A DNA stretch of 64,000 bases from Climacium dendroides (taxonomy: Eukaryota; Streptophyta; Bryopsida; Hypnales; Climaciaceae). The notes under the pieces were generated by a model. That model had not been told where the DNA came from, ran no database searches, and saw nothing but the letters and a program-made list of their open reading frames with translations. The stretch covers positions 15,394,001 through 15,458,000 of the forward strand of contig OX467086.1 in NCBI GenBank assembly GCA_950106755.1. The letters are read 5' to 3'. A program made the translations under genes and the position numbers. Positions 59,172 to 64,000 of this stretch are shown here, in pieces. Position 1 is the stretch's first letter; every line of letters begins with the position of its first letter.

Positions 59172-62100
59172 ATCATGGGCTTTTTACATTTCCTTGCATT
59201 GACAATTTGTTGGCTCTTGTAAGCCTGAATGACTTTGGAGTAGGTTATAGAGAGTCACCTCACCTTATTCTATACTTCTAAAGCCAATGGTATAGTCCAT
59301 TTGTCATATGGAGCATTTTCCTATATGTTAAGTAGGATGCAATAGTAGATTTGACTTTTTCTAGTTATTAGCTAGCGGTACTTTACCAGGAGTTACTTTA
59401 GAAGTAATATGAGACCTACTAGAGGGTACATGTTATTATCGGTGTTAATAGTTTAAAATATTCAAGTTACCATATCATCACTTCTTTGAAACTTATTGTA
59501 TTACATACAATACATTACATAGTAATGATCCATAGTACATATTTGTAAGTCTATATAAGGATTAGTCAAAAAAGGAAAGGAAAACCCCCATGAGGAGCTT
59601 TTATTTTCCATTGCAAATAGACAAAATAATGAACAACTTTTCATTTTGGGTTGTTATCTCTTTGTCACTCCAACTTAAATATGTGGCAAGTTGTTTTTAA
59701 GGACACGTAGTATAAATCAAGCTTGGCTAATACCTCCCTCTATTTGTAAAAGACCTATGTTTGCTTTGTAAAATACAAAAGAAACAAGGGTCTTTTTCCC
59801 CAACAAAGGGAGTATATTACTACTTGTGTTTTTGTATTTTCTTCCTATTGTACATGTTTGATTCATTTGTATGAATTATTTGATATATGATCTCTATATA
59901 TGTATTATGTATGTGGATTGTGTTCAACGATAGTTAGAGTATATATGTTATACTAATCAACCCTAAAATTGCATAAATTGTTTTTTAATATAGAGACATA
60001 TTTATTGTGAAATAATAGCTAAAGAGTCCCCCAAATTAAAAGTTTTGATGCACATGTATATAGATTAGATTAGAAAGAGGAGAGAGGGGCCTTGGAAAGA
60101 GTGTAAAAGACCACTTTTTATTCTCTCAAACCGCTCCTTTTTTTTTTTTGACCAAATTCAATGGCATCTTGTTTACATGTTAGCCCGCATGTTAGCCTTG
60201 GCCAATTTGGCCATTTTCATGTCTACATTTATTTTGATAGCAACTTTGCTCAACTACCTATAATTTGGAACACTTCTTGAAGGACATGGGAGTCCCTTCA
60301 AGCTTTGCTTAGTGCTTCTCATATCTTGATCTTTTTCCTACTAACATGTGTGTGGTTTTTCCAATTTTTGCTAAGATTTGGAATGAGTGTTTTTCACTGG
60401 CATGGCAAAAAACACCCTTATAAGAGTCTGAAGGGAAGTGTACCTAGCCTAGCCTTCCAAGCAATGGATTCCACCCTAGATTTTAAGCTACAAATTACTA
60501 TTCACCCCTAAAGGACCAAACAAAGTTTTTTGGCAACATAGAAATTTTAGGTAGCTCATTATGAATGGAATTTTTATTTTTTTTCATTGAAATTTGCATG
60601 AAACATGTGCCCGAGGAGTAGCTTTAAGGCCCAACAATTTTCATAACTTTTGACTACATGGTTAAAAAATTATTGTATGATATGTAATTTTTCAACATTT
60701 GGCGGGTAGTCCAGGCAACAAAAAAACTTCTTTAATAATTGCTTTTAAAAAAAATAGAAATTTGAAATTGGTTCTCTAGATTTATTTATACATGAAAAGC
60801 TTTGAATTATTTCATTTTTATTAATGAGATGAAAGTTATGAGGAATTTTAGTTGTGGGTAGTTTGTGGGTAGTTATGGAATCTCTACTCTAAAATATGCC
60901 TTTGAAGTCCTTTCTTTAACTCAATTTTTAATATTAAAAAATAAAATTGAAAAATTAGGCATAGATGGTTTATTACAACATTACAACCACTGATTGACAT
61001 TTTTCAAATCCATAAATAAATTATTAACAATTTAGTATTTTGAATCATTCTCTACTGCTTTCTACTTTCTATTTTTTCCCTATATGTTGTACAATTCCAA
61101 ATGATTTGAAAACTTTCAAGCATGTAGAAAACTTGCCTTGAATAATGAATTCAAAGAGTAACCACCATTTTGGACATTTTTTTATAATGATCTGACCTTG
61201 TAAAATACAACTGCATGTTTTTTCGTAGGGACAAAAAAAGGATTTTTGTTACTTCAAATGCTAGTATCTTGCAATCTCCACAGTGGAAATTTCTTAAATT
61301 TTTTCCACATCTTTTCAAATAAAATTAATATAAGATCCTACAGTTAGATGTGTCTAAAAATGTTTTTTCTTTTTAAAATTTGGTACATGTATTAGAGATG
61401 GCAATTTTGGAGCATTTTTTGAAACATAGTCAAAATCCTTTAGGGGTTAATAGATGTTGAACTTAATGTACTTTGTTTGACATTTTTTGATGTTGCTAAG
61501 ACACAACAAGCATAACCAATGGCTTACATCAATTTCTAAACCTTTGTGGGGCTCATACACCACTCTTTTAATTGTTTATAGCTTACTATTTATAGATGTT
61601 GCCTCCTTTTTACTAGTCATACACTCTATTTCAACCATATTCATTTCATCAAGAACACCACTATTTCTATTGAAATTCTACTCATTCACCAAGGCAACAA
61701 AAACAAGAGAACATGCCTATGTAGTCACAACAAAGAGAGATGTAATTTGACAATTAATGAAGATTACCAATCCATTCATGGTCATTTAAGGCATTAGAGA
61801 TTAAGGGTAGCTCAAAAAAGTCACTTCAAATGATTGCTACCTTGATAAATTCAATGCATCATTAAATCCTCCATTCATTTATCAAAACAATGAACTACCT
61901 TGAGTGTTTTAAGTAGGAATCATAAACCAACTTTAAGTTCTCAACACTCAAGGTTCATGGTAGTAAACATCTTCCTATCCTTCCTAATTGCTAACTAATG
62001 GCCAAGAATCCCATTCATAACATCAAAAGAATTGAAAAGAAAAAAAGTACCACACTCGTATGGCCTTCTCTTGTTAAAATATCTACCACCACCTCATAGT

Positions 62101-62870
62101 ATGTCCAATTGGCATGAGCCTAGGCTTGCCTAGAAGCCTGGCTTAACTAAGAATGAAGCCACCAAAAACAAAATTCAAAATCCTTGTGGTCCTCCCTATC
62201 TTCTTCATCAAATTCACCGCTCCAAATCAAGGTGGCAACAAACCCTCCATGACAAAAATGGTCACCATTGCCTCCTCATAAGTCTATATGACATGAAACT
62301 AGTCTTGTTGAAAAGACAACTTTATTAACTACCGAATTATCAAAACTCACTTTCAAAATCATTGTTATTCTTTTGATCTCTTTTTTCCAAGTTGCCGATC
62401 AAAATCTAGGTGGCAACAAATCCTTTGTGACTAAAATGGTCACTACCACCTCATCCTTGCTCCAAATAAAGTGACTCTAGGCATGTTGGAAAGCCAACTT
62501 AGAGATGTACCAACCCTTTAAAATTGAGCTTCCAAATCTTCATAGTCTTTTTGATCTTGTCCTCCAAAGTTGTTGCTCCTAATCTAAGCTCCATCTCATA
62601 ACTCTAACCTCAACTCAACCTTCTCTAAACTCATGACAATGATTGAACTCAACCTACCTGGCAAATTTTCTAGGTTGCTACTCGTTTCTATTTTCTCTCC
62701 TAAATCTCTTCTTCATTTTACTCCCCTAGTGTGTATTTAAGCTTTCCAAACCCAAGGGCAAGATGAAAAAGAAGGAAACAAGAAACATGAGAGTCAAAAG
62801 AGAAAGAAAGGGGTTACAAACCCTACTCTCCATCTACCACATGCCTTCATTTTTGTTGCTCTTTCTCTTT
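59172..62870. other. AT-rich non-coding DNA
   Basis: No gene of convincing length or composition. The frames near 60,305 and 61,487 are short, with no recognisable domain. No transposon ends are apparent. Confidence 0.45.
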
Positions 62871-62875
62871 CTCTT

Positions 62876-63005
62876 TGTTTCTTCTAGTTTTGGTCTTCAT
62901 TTTTTCTAGTCTTGGTGGTCATGTCTCCTAGTCTTGGTTTTCATTCCTTCTAGTTTTGGTCTCCATGTCTTCTAGTCTTGGTCTTCATTTCTTCTAGTCT
63001 TAATA
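62876..63005. repeat. Tandem array of about 24 bp (ttctagtcttggtcttcat)
   Basis: Five to six drifting units of c-ttctagt-ttggt-tcat-t follow one another. Confidence 0.85.
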
Positions 63006-63544
63006 TTTTGTTTTGTAATTGTTCTTTCCATTTTTGGATCACTCCTCATATTAACTTCTAGTCATAGTATTTTATTTTCTAATTCTACCAAATTTTAATT
63101 AGTATATTTTTGATATTAAAGTCCTAATTTCTTCCTAGGATATCCTCTTTATTTTTAATTGCATCTTTAAAAATTATCACCATTGTTCCAATATTTCTAT
63201 TACTACCTATTGGAACATCTACTAATTTATGAGTATAGCATAACTTCTTTCAACTAATAATTTCTAAATTTAAATTTCACCTAAATTATCTAAATTTCCT
63301 TAATTCCAATTTGTGAGCCAATATAGTAGCTAACATTTGGAGTCATTGATTTGTAGTAACTGTCTTGCACTAGCTCCTTGTCCAAGAATTTCTACTGTCT
63401 TTTAGAAAAATTCACCTAAAGTGTTGGGTTGCAAAAATAGTAGTCTATGTTGGGAGTTTTTGGGAATTTGGTGCATGAATTGGGATTGTTTTTTTCCAAT
63501 TAATATATTGTTCTTGTAACTTGTGGTCATCTCCTTTGTTATAG

Positions 63545-63720
63545 TATTGTTTCTCATAGCAAAGCCTTAACTTTGCACTAGCCTTCTTGATTTCTCATGG
63601 TCTTTTTTTAATTATAATCTTATTTCATATAGCAAAGCCTTGACAATGTAGTAACCTTTTTATTTGCCTCGTTCCTTTTTTTGTTATATTCTCATTATGT
63701 ACAGTGAAACTTTGATTTTT
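63545..63720. repeat. Degenerate tandem repeat, about 80 bp
   Basis: Three units built around tcatatagcaaagccttgac, a T-rich stretch and ttatattctcat. Related in theme to the array at 48,225-48,415. Confidence 0.55.
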
Positions 63721-64000
63721 TTGACTAATTTTAAAAATTCTTTGTTAGAAAATATTTTGTTCTTTAGCCTTTACAATAATCTTACTTCAATCTTTTTCTT
63801 CTAAACAAATCAATGAACCAACAATGTAGTTCTTGTTTGTAAAAGAACCCAAAGGTGAAACCCATATGAGTTGGCTTAGAGGTCAAACTAGTAAGGACTA
63901 GCTCCAAAGCTCAAACTAGTAATGCTAGTTCCAAAAGTTGAAATGCATGTAGGTCAAGTTCATAGGTCAAAACCTATAGGTCAGTCTTAGTAGCCTATCG

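Overview
The window looks like nuclear DNA of a plant (streptophyte). The evidence is a plant-type SWR1-complex ATPase gene (PIE1 family) with 21 exons, plus Mutator-like (MULE) and CACTA DNA transposons in AT-rich, repeat-dense surroundings. I cannot name the species. The long low-complexity linkers in PIE1 and the unusual transposon cargo make a flowering plant less likely than a bryophyte, fern, lycophyte or charophyte alga, but that is a weak inference.

Layout. 1-2,000: AT-rich, non-coding, with one short tandem duplication. 2,000-18,900: a GC-rich island holding one gene on the + strand. Its 21 exons can be joined with consistent phase into a 3,211-residue SWI2/SNF2 protein with an HSA domain, a split ATPase and a SANT/Myb-like domain. 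19,000-21,794: non-coding. 21,795-28,804: copy A of a 7-kb segment whose copy B lies at 52,042-59,171 in the same orientation. Each copy carries one small minus-strand gene for a predicted secreted 169-residue protein with its own TATA box.

About 28,805-43,385: a candidate large MULE-type element with two divergent, decayed genes. On the + strand (38,509-42,323) is a SWIM-zinc-finger MULE transposase pseudogene. On the - strand (29,349-34,856, possibly with further exons to 36,799) is a multi-exon pseudogene whose conceptual product joins a ParB/sulfiredoxin-like domain to a DNA amino-methyltransferase of permuted (beta-class) motif order. This ParB-methyltransferase cargo on a plant transposon is the most unusual content of the window. 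Between the two genes lies a repeat block with five copies of a 20-bp palindrome. A 1,178-bp CACTA element with a perfect 3-bp target duplication sits inside one intron of the methyltransferase pseudogene, and it contains a 166-bp inverted repeat able to form a long hairpin.

43,400-52,040: non-coding repeats, including a long inverted-repeat pair (43.43-43.93 and 50.11-50.66 kb), decayed CACTA relatives, short tandem arrays and an ancient relative of the 7-kb segment. 59,172-64,000: AT-rich, with no supported gene and two short tandem arrays.

The PIE1 gene appears to be the only intact conserved host gene. The rest is a history of transposon insertion, segmental duplication and decay.
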